A DNA stretch of 64,000 nt from Candidatus Sumerlaeia bacterium (GCA_026415575.1 JAOAGV010000008.1:1-64000), one strand, 5' to 3'. Shown: positions 1 to 11,626, counted from the stretch's first letter. Made by a program: numbers and translations. The notes: generated by a model not told the origin, from the letters alone.

Positions 1-180
1 GTGCTGGGTTCATGCGCATCGAACGGCGAATATCCGGCGTGTCTGGACATGATTGCGCGCGGACAGGTGAACGTGGACGCTCTGCTCAGCGCGGTGGTTT
101 CGCTCGAAGAAGCGCCGGCGTGGTTCGATCGGCTCTATCGCAAAGAACCGGGCCTGATGAAAGTGGTGGTGAAACCCTGA
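1..180 (+). CDS. Zinc-type alcohol/polyol dehydrogenase, C-terminal fragment (MDR family)
   Basis: The gene enters from the left edge, so only the last 59 residues are present, ending at the TGA at 178-180. The visible part reads as the end of a medium-chain dehydrogenase/reductase: a glycine-rich strand (LGSCASNGEYP), a helix containing DMIARGQVN, then the usual closing pattern in which a lysine/arginine-rich stretch precedes the hydrophobic last strand (LMKVVVKP). In this family (sorbitol, threonine and related dehydrogenases) this segment closes the catalytic domain behind the NAD(P) fold. The zinc ligands and Rossmann motif lie outside the window, so substrate and cofactor cannot be called. 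It converges with the glycosidase gene that follows on the other strand. Confidence 0.7.
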   Translation: MLGSCASNGEYPACLDMIARGQVNVDALLSAVVSLEEAPAWFDRLYRKEPGLMKVVVKP

Positions 181-327
181 ATGAAGGCCCGACGGAGAAC
201 GCGCGCAATTCTTCATAATGCCGGAGGCGTCGCCACAAAATAAGTTGAGAAAAGGCGGCTCCGTCCGGTTCTTCGATCCAAAATCCAGAATTGCCCCAGT
301 GAAATGCTTCAACCGGCAAGACAAGAA

Positions 328-1911
328 CTACCGGCGATTCATAAAGCCCGCGACTGAATGCCGATGCAGACCGAAAGGCAATAACATCGCAGGCGGCAAA
401 GCGTGTTCGCCCAACGAGGACCGCGTGAAGCGATAGACGAGATCGTCTTGGGCCGGGGCGGTTGTGAACGACGGGGGGCGCGCAGTGCCGACGGTCCATT
501 CCTTCATGGCCCATGGGTCAATGGCATCCACTTTATAGGGTCGGGTGCCCGCCAGCTCGATGGTTTGCGTTTTGCCGGCGGGACAATAGAGAAGGTAGTA
601 TTCGCCCGGCTTGGCCAGAAGGAAACGCCCCTTGTCGTCGCCCAGAGGCTGAAGCATATGAAAGGGCGGAGCACCGGCCATGAAGTCCTTCAGCCACTGA
701 ATGCGTTTGGGGCTTTCGCCGTGAAGCACGCCGCCTTTTGACCACCAGAGGATGTCCTCTGGATGTTTGTAGGTTTCGCCGTGGCCGATGTAACAGCCGC
801 TGAGCGTGCCGAGCCAGAAGCGCCACGTCATTTCACGTGCAGTGAGATTGCCCCAGCCCTGCGGAATATTGCCTTCGTATTTGCACTCATCATAGATGAC
901 GGGCTTGCGATACTGGGTGCGGAACCGCACGCCACCGTTCATGTCGGAGGTCTGAAGGCTGGCGTGGGTGACCCAGGGTTTGGTATGGTCATACCATTTG
1001 CGGCCGTTGTGAATGCCGCGCAGCCGTTGATGGGGATCTTCTTTCTGCAAAATGGCGAAGAACCGGTCCCAGTCTTCCCACTGTTTGTTGCCACGATGGC
1101 CTTCGCGCTGCTCGGTCATAAAATCGTATTCATTGGCCAGCGACCACCAGACATTGCGAAAGGCGCTCAGCCGGGCGATGCAATAGCGCAGATAGCGGTC
1201 ATCCTCGTCGTCGCTCATTTCCGCAAAACCCCAGCGGTCATAGGGATGCCACAGGATGATGTCGGCCTGAATGCCCAATGTCTGTAAATCGAGAATGCGC
1301 TGTTCAAAATGATGCCAGAAGGCCGGGTCGGGCTGGTTGAAGTCGAACTTGCCGTCGGCCCGCTTTTTGAAGGCAAACAACTCCGGCTCGTTCTTGTTGT
1401 AGGCATAGCTCTTGGGGAAAACGCAAAACCGGATTTTGTTGAAGGGCGATGCGGCCAGTGTCTTGAGCGTTTGCTCTTGCAGGTCGCGCGGCTGGTGCAC
1501 CCACGCGTAACAGGTTGTGCCGAATTGGTGATAAACCGTGCCATCGGCATAGCGCAGATAGAAGGTGTCGAAAATCTCCACCGGCCCGTGGTTGTTGCCG
1601 GTGGGTGCGGTGGCGGTGAACACGCCGTTTTTGCCGTTCAGTTCCGGAATGCTGCTTTGGGTTTCATACCGCCACTGGCCGGTCGTCGGCGGGCTGAAGC
1701 GGACTTTGTACGTGCCGCTGCCGTCCCAAAACCCGGGCACTGTAATGCGGCAGTCAGCTTGGGAAAAAGTGGCGAACCATTGCACGTCGAGATAGGGATG
1801 GCCGGCGGAAGGCCCCGCGAGGGTCAGTTCGAATACCCCCCAGCGTTCCACCGCTGGTGCAGGTGGCATGAGAAGCAGCAATAGCACGAACGAAATCATG
1901 GCGGATTTCAT
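328..1911 (-). CDS. Secreted DUF5060/DUF4038-type glycoside hydrolase (putative endoglucanase/apiosidase-like)
   Basis: A 527-residue exported protein. The start at 1911 gives a clean signal peptide (MKSAMISF, a run of leucines, then PAPAVE) and has AAGGAG about 10 nt upstream. In-frame codons further upstream are not needed. The N-terminal 80 residues after the signal look like the DUF5060 beta-sandwich (RWGVFELTLAG; SPPTTGQWRYE). A TIM barrel of the DUF4038 type follows, with the acid/base-like motif WWSLANEYDF and a later glutamate in VIYDECKYEGN that would suit a nucleophile. The C-terminal part (EYYLLYCPAGK) resembles the DUF5605-like closing sandwich. Relatives act on plant or microbial glycans such as apiose-containing side chains. 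The exact substrate is inference only. The last 30 residues do not look like the family end, so the C-terminus may be altered. Confidence 0.75.
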   Translation of the reverse strand: MKSAMISFVLLLLLMPPAPAVERWGVFELTLAGPSAGHPYLDVQWFATFSQADCRITVPGFWDGSGTYKVRFSPPTTGQWRYETQSSIPELNGKNGVFTATAPTGNNHGPVEIFDTFYLRYADGTVYHQFGTTCYAWVHQPRDLQEQTLKTLAASPFNKIRFCVFPKSYAYNKNEPELFAFKKRADGKFDFNQPDPAFWHHFEQRILDLQTLGIQADIILWHPYDRWGFAEMSDDEDDRYLRYCIARLSAFRNVWWSLANEYDFMTEQREGHRGNKQWEDWDRFFAILQKEDPHQRLRGIHNGRKWYDHTKPWVTHASLQTSDMNGGVRFRTQYRKPVIYDECKYEGNIPQGWGNLTAREMTWRFWLGTLSGCYIGHGETYKHPEDILWWSKGGVLHGESPKRIQWLKDFMAGAPPFHMLQPLGDDKGRFLLAKPGEYYLLYCPAGKTQTIELAGTRPYKVDAIDPWAMKEWTVGTARPPSFTTAPAQDDLVYRFTRSSLGEHALPPAMLLPFGLHRHSVAGFMNRR

Positions 1912-2013
1912 GTGTCCGATTCTCCTTGCGGGATAACGGTCCCAATAAACCACGCGGCTTTCATCGTTCGGAAATAGTCGGTGCGTCAAGTCGAATTGTC
2001 GAATTGGGACGCC

Positions 2014-2079
2014 GTGGAGGATCGGGTTCCACCCCGACCGGATTTGGATATCGTGGAGGGTCGGGTTTCACCCCGACCG
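2014..2079 (+). repeat. Two copies of the 27-bp GGTCGGG hairpin repeat
   Basis: Direct copies lie at 2014-2040 and 2053-2079, in the gap between the divergent glycosidase and yifB genes. Each copy is GTGGAGG, then a hairpin with a 7-bp stem (GGTCGGG / CCCGACC; first copy GATCGGG), with the six-base loop TTCCAC or TTTCAC between the arms, ending in G. Other copies lie near 5047 and 7662-7761. Confidence 0.85.
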
Positions 2080-2248
2080 ACGAAGTAGAGTTTTGCGCAC
2101 TCAAGCACATGGCGTCGTTCATATACTCAGATTTTTCTTTACCAACCATGCGCGGCGAAATACGAACTCTCTTGGCCTTTGCAGTTTCCTTGCTTCATGC
2201 GCTCAGGTTGTGAGCGACAAAACCAGATCAAGGGACTCGGATGTTTTC

Positions 2249-3781
<1,533 letters not shown>

Positions 3782-4103
3782 CCATCATCCGGTTGCCTAA
3801 AAATTTGTTGATTCGCACAATGTTGTTTCCACATCGTAGCGATTGACCGGTGTCCGCCAAAGACATTTGGAGTTCTTTCGCCCGAAAAAACCAAAAAGTG
3901 CAATACATCTCGATTCAAAAACTATAACTCAACGTGACCTGTGGCCACAACCAAAGAGGTCAGAAGCAAGAGGTTAGAAGCCCGAAAAATCTTCGCAAAT
4001 TGGCTGCATGTTTAGACCGAAGAGTCTAAGAGGCGCTGCGATTGCGGGGTCAATTCATCGCGCTGAATCTTGTTGTTTTTGTTTCCACGATTATCGCCGG
4101 TCT

Positions 4104-4211
4104 TCAGCGCGGGGGAAGCCTGCTTTCGGAGACTCCGTGTTGCGCTTGCGCAGAGAAAGTAAAACTGGCAAGAACGGCTGAGAGGCTGACGAGTGCGATG
4201 ACCAGTTTCAC
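4104..4211 (-). CDS. Possible 35-residue secreted peptide (GTG start)
   Basis: A very short ORF with all the hallmarks of expression: a GGAG site about five bases before a GTG start, a basic residue, then a hydrophobic signal peptide (KLVIALVSLSAVLASFTF) with an SAQAQ cleavage region, then only about 12 residues (HGVSESRLPPR) before TGA. The mature part would be tiny. It could be a real small exported peptide, or the surviving 5' end of a secreted-protein gene whose body has been lost from this decayed stretch. No partner gene is adjacent. I do not recognise a family. Confidence 0.45.
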   Translation of the reverse strand: MKLVIALVSLSAVLASFTFSAQAQHGVSESRLPPR

Positions 4212-4305
4212 GGTTTCTCCTTCCAAGTGTCTTTGCAGTTCCTAGTGGTCTGTCGGCCCAAAGCGTCACCGCCGTTGTGAAAAGGTTTTGCGGCTTGGAC
4301 ATACA

Positions 4306-4590
4306 CTAAAAATCACCCGGTACGACAGTGACGGGGTTTGCGAGGTTTTCCCAGTTGTGAGCGCCACGTAAGGTTTTCACGGGCCAGCGTATGGCGCGAT
4401 ATGTGTGAGGCGATATGTCCCCACGGGCTGGCTTTCTCCAGCCCAAGGGCCACGAGGCTATGAGATGCGCCTGTGGCCTCGCGGGGGCGGTCCCAAAACG
4501 ACACAATCGCCGGGCGATGCCCACTGGCCGCGCCAGCGCCAGTAATGGTAAAACAACGAAGGGTAAAACGAATAACACATTGATAAACAT
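4306..4590 (-). CDS. Hypothetical small protein with hydrophobic N-terminus (doubtful)
   Basis: From the ATG at 4590 (AAAGGA about 8 nt upstream) the ORF encodes MFINVLFVLPFVVLPLLALA, a plausible membrane segment. It then continues for about 70 residues of arginine- and proline-rich sequence that overlaps a GC-rich hairpin stretch and looks like non-coding DNA read through. At best the first 25-30 codons are a genuine membrane peptide or a remnant of one. It lies directly beside repeat element A. Confidence 0.25.
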   Translation of the reverse strand: MFINVLFVLPFVVLPLLALARPVGIARRLCRFGTAPARPQAHLIASWPLGWRKPARGDISPHTYRAIRWPVKTLRGAHNWENLANPVTVVPGDF

Positions 4591-4612
4591 GCGCGTTCCT
4601 TTCACACGGCTA

Positions 4613-4962
4613 CTTCTCCTGAAATCGGGAGAAGGTTCCGTGAGCGCAAGCAAGACTGCCGCCTGATGCCAGAAAAATCCCGCCTACACATCGCCAAAAT
4701 CTTTGGAGTGCCGGCAGCCATGCTGCCGCTTTGCCGAAATTGTCCCCCGTCAGGCAAAGCGTTGGCGTCGTAGCAAAAACCCACGCTGGGGAGGGTTGGG
4801 TTGGGCACAAAAAGAAAGCGGGAGCATGGCTCCCGCAGTCCAAAGTGTCCGCTGATTTGTGGATAATCACAAAAGCTCAGCCTCAGGTCTTTTCCCGTTC
4901 GCTCTTTCAGCCCCATAAGGCCACAGCATGATCAAGCGGCCCTCTCCCGATTTCGGGAGAAG
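4613..4962. repeat. Palindrome-bounded intergenic element, copy A (about 350 bp)
   Basis: The ends are near-identical 22-bp palindromes of the form CTTCTCCCGA/TCGGGAGAAG (4613-4634 and 4941-4962). Inside are GTGAGCGCAAGCAAGAC, a left hairpin GGCAGC-CAT-GCTGCC (4713-4727), a conserved CAGGCAAAGCG...AACCCACGC core, and a right hairpin GCGGGAGC-ATG-GCTCCCGC (4818-4836), which is nearly the inverse of the left one. Copy B at 21367-21718 aligns along its whole length. The right hairpin differs from copy B by a paired change (G...C here, C...G there). No transposase is encoded. Confidence 0.8.
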
Positions 4963-5046
4963 CTCACTTTTCACACCTATGCGCTTCTGTTTCTTTGGAA
5001 AGAGAAGTGCTAACTGATAGGTCGATCAGGGTTGGGGACTCGGACG

Positions 5047-5072
5047 CGGTCGGGGTGGAACCCGACCCTCCA
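5047..5072 (-). repeat. 27-bp GGTCGGG hairpin repeat, single reverse copy
   Basis: This is a single copy read on the minus strand (TGGAGGGTCGGG, loop TTCCAC, then CCCGACCG), with a perfect 7-bp stem. It sits 190 bp upstream of the Mrr-N winged-helix gene. Confidence 0.8.
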
Positions 5073-5150
5073 TTTACGTAATTGTTTGTCCAATTCCTGA
5101 AAAAGCCAAAACATGCAATGGAGTGCATTGGCATGTGAGGCGTAAGCGGG

Positions 5151-5181
5151 TTGACAAGCAGTGGGCCGGTGACAATACATA
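5151..5181 (+). promoter_or_regulatory. Possible sigma-70 promoter upstream of the winged-helix gene
   Basis: There is a perfect -35 hexamer TTGACA at 5151-5156. The best -10 candidates are AATACA (17-bp spacer) and TACATA (19-bp spacer), both mediocre. The transcript would carry a leader of about 75 nt before the ATG at 5263. Confidence 0.35.
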
Positions 5182-5262
5182 CGGCAGTGATGGTAGGCAA
5201 GTGCGGCCGGCTGAAACAAGGCATATAAGTATTTAAACAACATAAAACTGTGGAGGGGGTCC

Positions 5263-5820
5263 ATGGAACATCCTAATGTGCTCGATGCATTCGAGATGCT
5301 GCTCGGCGAGATTAGCGAAGCTTTGAGGGAAACCCACGAGGAGGTGGCAACAGCCTCGCGGGAGGGCCGCTATGCGGAAGCAACGGCCCTGCTGGCCGAG
5401 GCGCAACAGATCGCGGTGTTTCTTGAGGAACTTCGCGGCAAGCAGAAAGAGTGGCTTTCGTTTGGACGGCGGCGGTCTGCAGGGCACCGCCGAAATGTTG
5501 TTGCCCCGCGGTTGCCCTGTGGAGAATGCACGCCGCAGGATGCATATTGCCTGCCGATTCTACGGGCGCTTGTGGCCTTGGGCGGCGAGGCGAGGGGGAG
5601 CCAAGTTTTGGATCTCGTTTTTGCGGAAATGAAGTCCCGCTTGAAACGTATAGATCTTCTACCCGTCCAGTCCGACCCTAATACTCCCCGTTGGCTTAAG
5701 TCAGCCAACTGGCAACGATATACCATGGTGCAGGAAGGCTTGCTGCGCAACGATTCGCCGCGGGGTGTGTGGGCGGTGACGGAAAAAGGGCGCAGATATC
5801 TGGCGGAGCACTCGGCTTGA
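5263..5820 (+). CDS. Stand-alone protein with coiled-coil N-terminus and Mrr-N-type winged helix
   Basis: 185 residues; the ATG is preceded by GGAGGGGG. The first 65 residues are helical and charge-rich (EISEALRETHEEVATASREG), probably a coiled coil or oligomerisation segment. Residues about 95-182 match the pattern of the winged-helix domain found at the N-terminus of Mrr-like restriction enzymes: ILRALVALGGEA, then SANWQRYTMVQEGLL, then the characteristic SPRGVWAVTEKGRRYL. No endonuclease domain follows and none is encoded next to it. The protein may therefore be a DNA-binding regulator, or an orphan specificity-like module. Neighbours are repeats on one side and the convergent end of the complex I operon on the other, so context gives no function. 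Confidence 0.65.
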   Translation: MEHPNVLDAFEMLLGEISEALRETHEEVATASREGRYAEATALLAEAQQIAVFLEELRGKQKEWLSFGRRRSAGHRRNVVAPRLPCGECTPQDAYCLPILRALVALGGEARGSQVLDLVFAEMKSRLKRIDLLPVQSDPNTPRWLKSANWQRYTMVQEGLLRNDSPRGVWAVTEKGRRYLAEHSA

Positions 5821-5908
5821 CAGCAAAAAGGTTGCAGGCGGTGGATGGGGCAAGGGCAGCGGAGTTGGGTGCGGAATGGGAAAAGGAGAGTGTAAATGCG
5901 CGGAAGGT

Positions 5909-7618
5909 TTACGGTATTGGGCAGGTCGGACGAGTTGGATAAGTCGGACGAGTCAGACTAATCTGGCTTATTATTTTATCCCCATTTGCCTTCGGTTGCA
6001 TCTGCGGCAGGCTTTCTCTATCCGAATGGGAATGTGTTGTGAACTCAAACATGCGGGCCAGGTGCTTCTCCTCCAGCGGCGGGGTGACCTCGACCAGCAC
6101 CTCGCGCGGCCTGTCCTGCACGGTCTGCACCTTGGCAATGATTCCGGCTGAGTTTCGTTCGAGCAGCTTCAGCCACGGCTTGGGATACAGGCCGATTGCA
6201 AAGGCCATCGCGACAACCGGCAGCAGGGTCAGTACTTCGCGGAACGACAGATCGGACAGAACGCGGTTTTCCGGCTTGTCCAGCGGGCCGAAAAAGACGC
6301 GCTGCACCATGACCAGCAGATAGACGGCACCAAGGATGACGCCGGTTCCCGCAAGGGCAGCCCAATACCAATGGCGCTGGAAGGCGCCGACAATCACAAG
6401 GAACTCGCCGACAAATCCGTTCAGCCCGGGCAGTCCGAGCGACGATAGCGCCACAATGACAGTCAGAGCGGCGTAGCGGCGCATGTTGACGGCCAAGCCG
6501 CCGAAATCGGCCAGACGGCGCGTGTGGCGGCGTTCGTAGATCAGGCCAACGCACAGGAACAAGCCGCCGGTGCTGATGCCGTGGTTGAGCATTTGCAGCA
6601 GGCCGCCGCGCACCGCCTGTTCCTGAAACGCGAAAAGTCCCAGAATGACAAAACCCATGTGGCTGACGGAGCTGTAGGCGACCAGCCGTTTCATGTCGGT
6701 TTGCGCCAGCGCCGTGAATGCGCCGTAGATGATGCCGACAATGCCCAGCGCGGCAAGGAGCGGAGCCGTGGTCGCAGATACTTCGGGGAAAAAGGGAATG
6801 CAGAAGCGGACGATGCCATAGACGCCGGTTTTGAGAAGGATGCCGGCCAGAAGGACCGAGCCGGCGGTCGGTGCCTCGGTGTGGGCGTCGGGCAGCCAAG
6901 TATGAAAGGGAACGACGGGCACCTTGATGGCAAAAGCCAGCAGGAAGGCAAGGAACGTCCACAGCGCGGTGGAGGAGTCGAGGCGGAGGTCGGCACGGGC
7001 CAGCGCCAGATAGTCGAACGTCCCCACTCCGGCGTTGGCCGCCTTGCCGTGAAAATAGACGACCAGAATGCCCACCAGCATCAGGAGCGAGCCGACCAGC
7101 GTATAGACGAGGAACTTCATGGTTGCATAGACGCGGTTTTCGGATCCCCAGATGCCGATGAGAAAGTAAAGCGGGATCAGCATTAGTTCCCAGAAGAGAT
7201 AGAACAGGAGAAGGTCGAGGGCGAGGAAGGTTCCCAGCACGCCGCTCTGCAGGAGAAGCAGCAGAATGTAGTATTCTTTTTCGCGTTGCCGAATGGCGGA
7301 AAACGACGACAGGATCGAAAGGACGGCGAGGAAGTTGGTCAGAAGCACCAGCGAGAGACTCAGTCCGTCGAGGCCCACGTGGTAGGATGCCCCCCATTCG
7401 GGAATCCAAGAAACTTTGGCAACGAACTGGAATTCGGGCGCCGCCGGCGACAGGTCGAATTGCAGCGCAGCACCGACCGAAAGGAGCAGGTCGGCCAGAG
7501 CAAGGCCGAGTGCGCCTGCACGCAAAGCTCCCCCGCCAGCCGTGCGCGGTATTGCAAGGAGTAAAAGGGCGCCTGCGAGCGGCAGAAAGATGATCAGTGT
7601 GAGAAGCCAGTTGGTCAC
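5909..7618 (-). CDS. nuoM: NADH-quinone oxidoreductase subunit M
   Basis: A 569-residue integral membrane subunit of respiratory complex I, one of three Mrp-antiporter-like proton-pumping subunits. It has the proton-channel signature around HTWLPDAHTEAPTAGSV and the following GILLKTGVYGIVRF. The start is a GTG (7618) with only a weak GTGAG upstream. The subunit normally ends soon after the last helix, but here a roughly 60-residue hydrophilic tail follows. Its last 15 residues are encoded by a 9-bp tandem repeat array (5918-5966), so part of the tail is repeat-derived and probably dispensable. It is the last gene of the operon and is separated from nuoL by 207 bp carrying three hairpin repeats. 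Confidence 0.97.
   Translation of the reverse strand: MTNWLLTLIIFLPLAGALLLLAIPRTAGGGALRAGALGLALADLLLSVGAALQFDLSPAAPEFQFVAKVSWIPEWGASYHVGLDGLSLSLVLLTNFLAVLSILSSFSAIRQREKEYYILLLLLQSGVLGTFLALDLLLFYLFWELMLIPLYFLIGIWGSENRVYATMKFLVYTLVGSLLMLVGILVVYFHGKAANAGVGTFDYLALARADLRLDSSTALWTFLAFLLAFAIKVPVVPFHTWLPDAHTEAPTAGSVLLAGILLKTGVYGIVRFCIPFFPEVSATTAPLLAALGIVGIIYGAFTALAQTDMKRLVAYSSVSHMGFVILGLFAFQEQAVRGGLLQMLNHGISTGGLFLCVGLIYERRHTRRLADFGGLAVNMRRYAALTVIVALSSLGLPGLNGFVGEFLVIVGAFQRHWYWAALAGTGVILGAVYLLVMVQRVFFGPLDKPENRVLSDLSFREVLTLLPVVAMAFAIGLYPKPWLKLLERNSAGIIAKVQTVQDRPREVLVEVTPPLEEKHLARMFEFTTHSHSDRESLPQMQPKANGDKIISQISLTRPTYPTRPTCPIP
5918..5966. repeat. 9-bp tandem repeat array inside the 3' end of nuoM
   Basis: About five units with a 9-bp period (GGACGAGTT GGATAAGTC and so on) cover the last codons of nuoM and so encode most of its odd C-terminal tail (TRPTYPTRPT). 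Related arrays lie at 19592-19628, 28901-28934 and 30142-30200. Confidence 0.75.
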
Positions 7619-7661
7619 AGTTCGTTACTCACAGTGATGTTGGGCGTTTCCAATGGACCCC

Positions 7662-7761
7662 GTGGAGGGTTGGGTTCCACCCCAACCGGAATACGTTTTG
7701 GAGGGTCGGGTTCCACCGCAACCGGAAAACCTCGTGGAGGGTTGGGTTCCCCCCCCGACCG
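7662..7761 (+). repeat. Three copies of the 27-bp hairpin repeat between nuoL and nuoM
   Basis: Copies lie at about 7662-7688, 7699-7724 and 7734-7761, separated by only about 10 bp. The first has the stem GGTTGGG/CCCAACC, a compensated variant of the GGTCGGG/CCCGACC stem seen elsewhere. The second has a damaged right arm (CCGCAACC), and the third pairs through a G-T wobble. They form the untranslated gap inside the complex I operon. Confidence 0.8.
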
Positions 7762-7825
7762 GCATAGGCCGTTGTGGCCGTCCCCTCACCTCAATAGGCC
7801 CTGTGCCATTCCTCGACGCAACTCC

Positions 7826-9802
<1,977 letters not shown>

Positions 9803-9818
9803 GAGCGAACTCCGCCGT

Positions 9819-11312
9819 TCAAAGAATCTTTAGCAGGAACAGGAGCGTTTGCGGAAACACGCCGAAGAGAACCGTGGCGGCGGTGCTGAGAATCAGGCCG
9901 ATCTTGTGGCCGAGTTCCAGAGGGGCCGCGTCGGTATCGGCACCGACGGTTTCCGTCGAGCTTTCGCGCATGTACATATAAACCACGATTCGCAGATAAT
10001 AGTAAGCAGAAACTGCGCTGCCGAGCACGGCCAGCACGACAAGGGCGATGTGGCCGGCTTCCACCGCGCGCGCAAACAACGTCAGCTTGCCGACAAAGCC
10101 GGCCGTCGCCGGAATGCCCGTCAGCGACAACAGGGCGACGGTCATCGCGAGGGCCAGAGCGGGCGACCGTCGCGCCAGTCCCGCGTAGTGTTCGATCTCG
10201 CCTTCGCCGGCAGGGCCCAGTGCGGCGGCGACGCCAAATGCGCCCACGTTCATCAGCACATAGGCAATCAGATACACCAGAATGGCAGTTTCGACCTCGG
10301 CCATGCGAACGGTATTGTCCAGAAAAACCAGTACGCCGATCAGCAAATAGCCGCTATGGGCAATGGTCGAATAGGCCAGCATCCGCTTGATGCGCCGCTG
10401 CACCAGCGCCACGGCATTTCCGACCACGATGCTGAGCGCGGCGAAAATCCAGAGCAGGCCGGTGAAGTCCTGCGTCAGGGCACTTTGCATGGTCTCGTTG
10501 GACACAATGCGCAGGGGCGACAGGAGATGGATCAGGGCGATCAGGCCGGCGGCCTTGGATAGCGCGGCTAAAACCGCGGCGACGGGCGTGGGCGCGCCAT
10601 CGAACACGTCGGCGGCATACAGATGGAAGGGCACAAGGGTCAGTTTGAAGGCAAAGCCGGTCAGGGCCAGCGCAAAGCCTGCAAGGACGCACCCAACCGT
10701 AAACGGGGTGGACGGCCGGTGGACGGCCAGCGCGATACGTCCGAGCAGCGTGCTGCCTTCCGCGCCACCATAAAGGAAAGCAAAACCCAGCACCAGAAAA
10801 CCGGCGGAGAAAGCGGCCAGCACGAAATACTTCATGGCCGCCTCGGACCCGCGCGTATCGCCCCGCCGCAGGCCCGCAAGGATATAGACGCCCACGGAAA
10901 CCATCTCGACCGACAGGAAGATCGCCATCAATTCAAAACTGATCGAGAGGGTCGCCAGACCCAACACGACCAGAAGCAGAAGCGCAAAATACTCCGCCGC
11001 AGGCAATTCATCGCGCCGCACGGGCCTATGGGAAATCAGCACGATGAGGCAGCCGCCTGCGAGAATCACCAGCACTCCAAGGCGACCCAAACCGTCATAC
11101 CGGACTGCCTGATTGAACGCGCTGACGCCATCGGGGATTTTCAGTACAACCGCTGTTCCTGCGGCCAGCAAGCCCAAAAGACCCAGTTGCATCCAGAGGG
11201 CCGGCCGCGGAGCGCGCATAAAAAGATCGGCCATGACAATCCCAACCGCCGTCAGCGCCAGCAGCACCAGCGGTGCCCATGTCCATTCGATTGTCGGCCA
11301 GCTGACAGTCAT
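9819..11312 (-). CDS. nuoN: NADH-quinone oxidoreductase subunit N
   Basis: 497 residues; the antiporter-like subunit of complex I that contacts NuoK and NuoM. It is recognised as N rather than L or M by its length and by LVPFHLYAADVFDGAPTPVAAVLAALSKAAGL and the following KRMLAYSTIAHSGYLLIG. It starts 5 bp after the nuoK stop. In most bacterial operons the order is K-L-M-N, but here nuoN directly follows nuoK, so the order is K-N-L-M. That places the gene beside the one encoding its neighbouring subunit in the assembled membrane arm. Confidence 0.95.
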   Translation of the reverse strand: MTVSWPTIEWTWAPLVLLALTAVGIVMADLFMRAPRPALWMQLGLLGLLAAGTAVVLKIPDGVSAFNQAVRYDGLGRLGVLVILAGGCLIVLISHRPVRRDELPAAEYFALLLLVVLGLATLSISFELMAIFLSVEMVSVGVYILAGLRRGDTRGSEAAMKYFVLAAFSAGFLVLGFAFLYGGAEGSTLLGRIALAVHRPSTPFTVGCVLAGFALALTGFAFKLTLVPFHLYAADVFDGAPTPVAAVLAALSKAAGLIALIHLLSPLRIVSNETMQSALTQDFTGLLWIFAALSIVVGNAVALVQRRIKRMLAYSTIAHSGYLLIGVLVFLDNTVRMAEVETAILVYLIAYVLMNVGAFGVAAALGPAGEGEIEHYAGLARRSPALALAMTVALLSLTGIPATAGFVGKLTLFARAVEAGHIALVVLAVLGSAVSAYYYLRIVVYMYMRESSTETVGADTDAAPLELGHKIGLILSTAATVLFGVFPQTLLFLLKIL

Positions 11313-11317
11313 CCCAT

Positions 11318-11626
11318 TTATCCCTGCAATTCATCCGCTTTGTCGAGTTCGACCGTGCTGCGCTGCCGGTAAAGGCGGATAAAGATCGCCAGTCCGACGC
11401 CAGCCTCGGCGGCAGCCACCGTCATAACAAACAGAACGAGGCCCGCTCCGGCGCTGTCGCCGAACCGCTGCGCGAAACTGATCAGCGCCAGATTGCCGGC
11501 ATTGAGCATCAACTCGATGGACATAAACACCGACAGGGCGTTGCGGTGCCACAAAACGCCCATGACGCCGAGGCTGAAAATCGCCAGACTCAGGAGCAAA
11601 TTGGCCGGAAAGAATACGGGGTCCAT
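11318..11626 (-). CDS. nuoK: NADH-quinone oxidoreductase subunit K
   Basis: 102 residues, three membrane helices, the usual size for NuoK. The conserved glutamates of the proton path are present in the helix MSIELMLNAGNLALISF and in AAAEAGVGLAIFI. It lies 12 bp after nuoJ and 5 bp before nuoN in the complex I operon. Confidence 0.97.
   Translation of the reverse strand: MDPVFFPANLLLSLAIFSLGVMGVLWHRNALSVFMSIELMLNAGNLALISFAQRFGDSAGAGLVLFVMTVAAAEAGVGLAIFIRLYRQRSTVELDKADELQG

Larger units (their letters stand above)
3782..5262. other. Gene-poor 1.5-kb intergenic region
   Basis: No conserved protein gene is visible in this region. It holds a possible 35-residue secreted peptide gene on the minus strand (4104-4211), a weak hydrophobic ORF (4306-4590, minus), a GGGCTGG/CCAGCCC hairpin near 4427-4444, repeat element copy A (4613-4962), one reverse copy of the 27-bp hairpin repeat (5047-5072) and a possible promoter for the next gene. 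The first 300 bases after yifB look more AT-rich than the genes and show only a short direct repeat (GAGGTnAGAAGC, twice near 3955-3982). Confidence 0.7.

Noticed and set aside
4858-4866. Perfect DnaA box (TTATCCACA on the minus strand) within element A, considered as part of an origin
   Set aside because: Only one box, not conserved in copy B, no AT-rich unwinding region and no dnaA/dnaN/gidA genes beside it. Not an origin.
4602-4916. Open frames across repeat elements A (minus, 4602-4916) and B (minus, 21159-21872) sharing words such as QSGSMAA
   Set aside because: The shared words come from the hairpin repeat itself, the frames shift relative to each other outside it, and there is no convincing start site. 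Treated as repeat-encoded noise, not a protein family.
5263-5820. Restriction-modification or phage-defence locus around the Mrr-N gene
   Set aside because: No methyltransferase, nuclease or helicase gene occurs within 5 kb on either side.
7662-7761. CRISPR-like array of three repeats
   Set aside because: The repeats are separated by about 10 bp, not by 30-40 bp spacers, the units differ from each other, and no cas genes are present. They are hairpin repeats found singly elsewhere.
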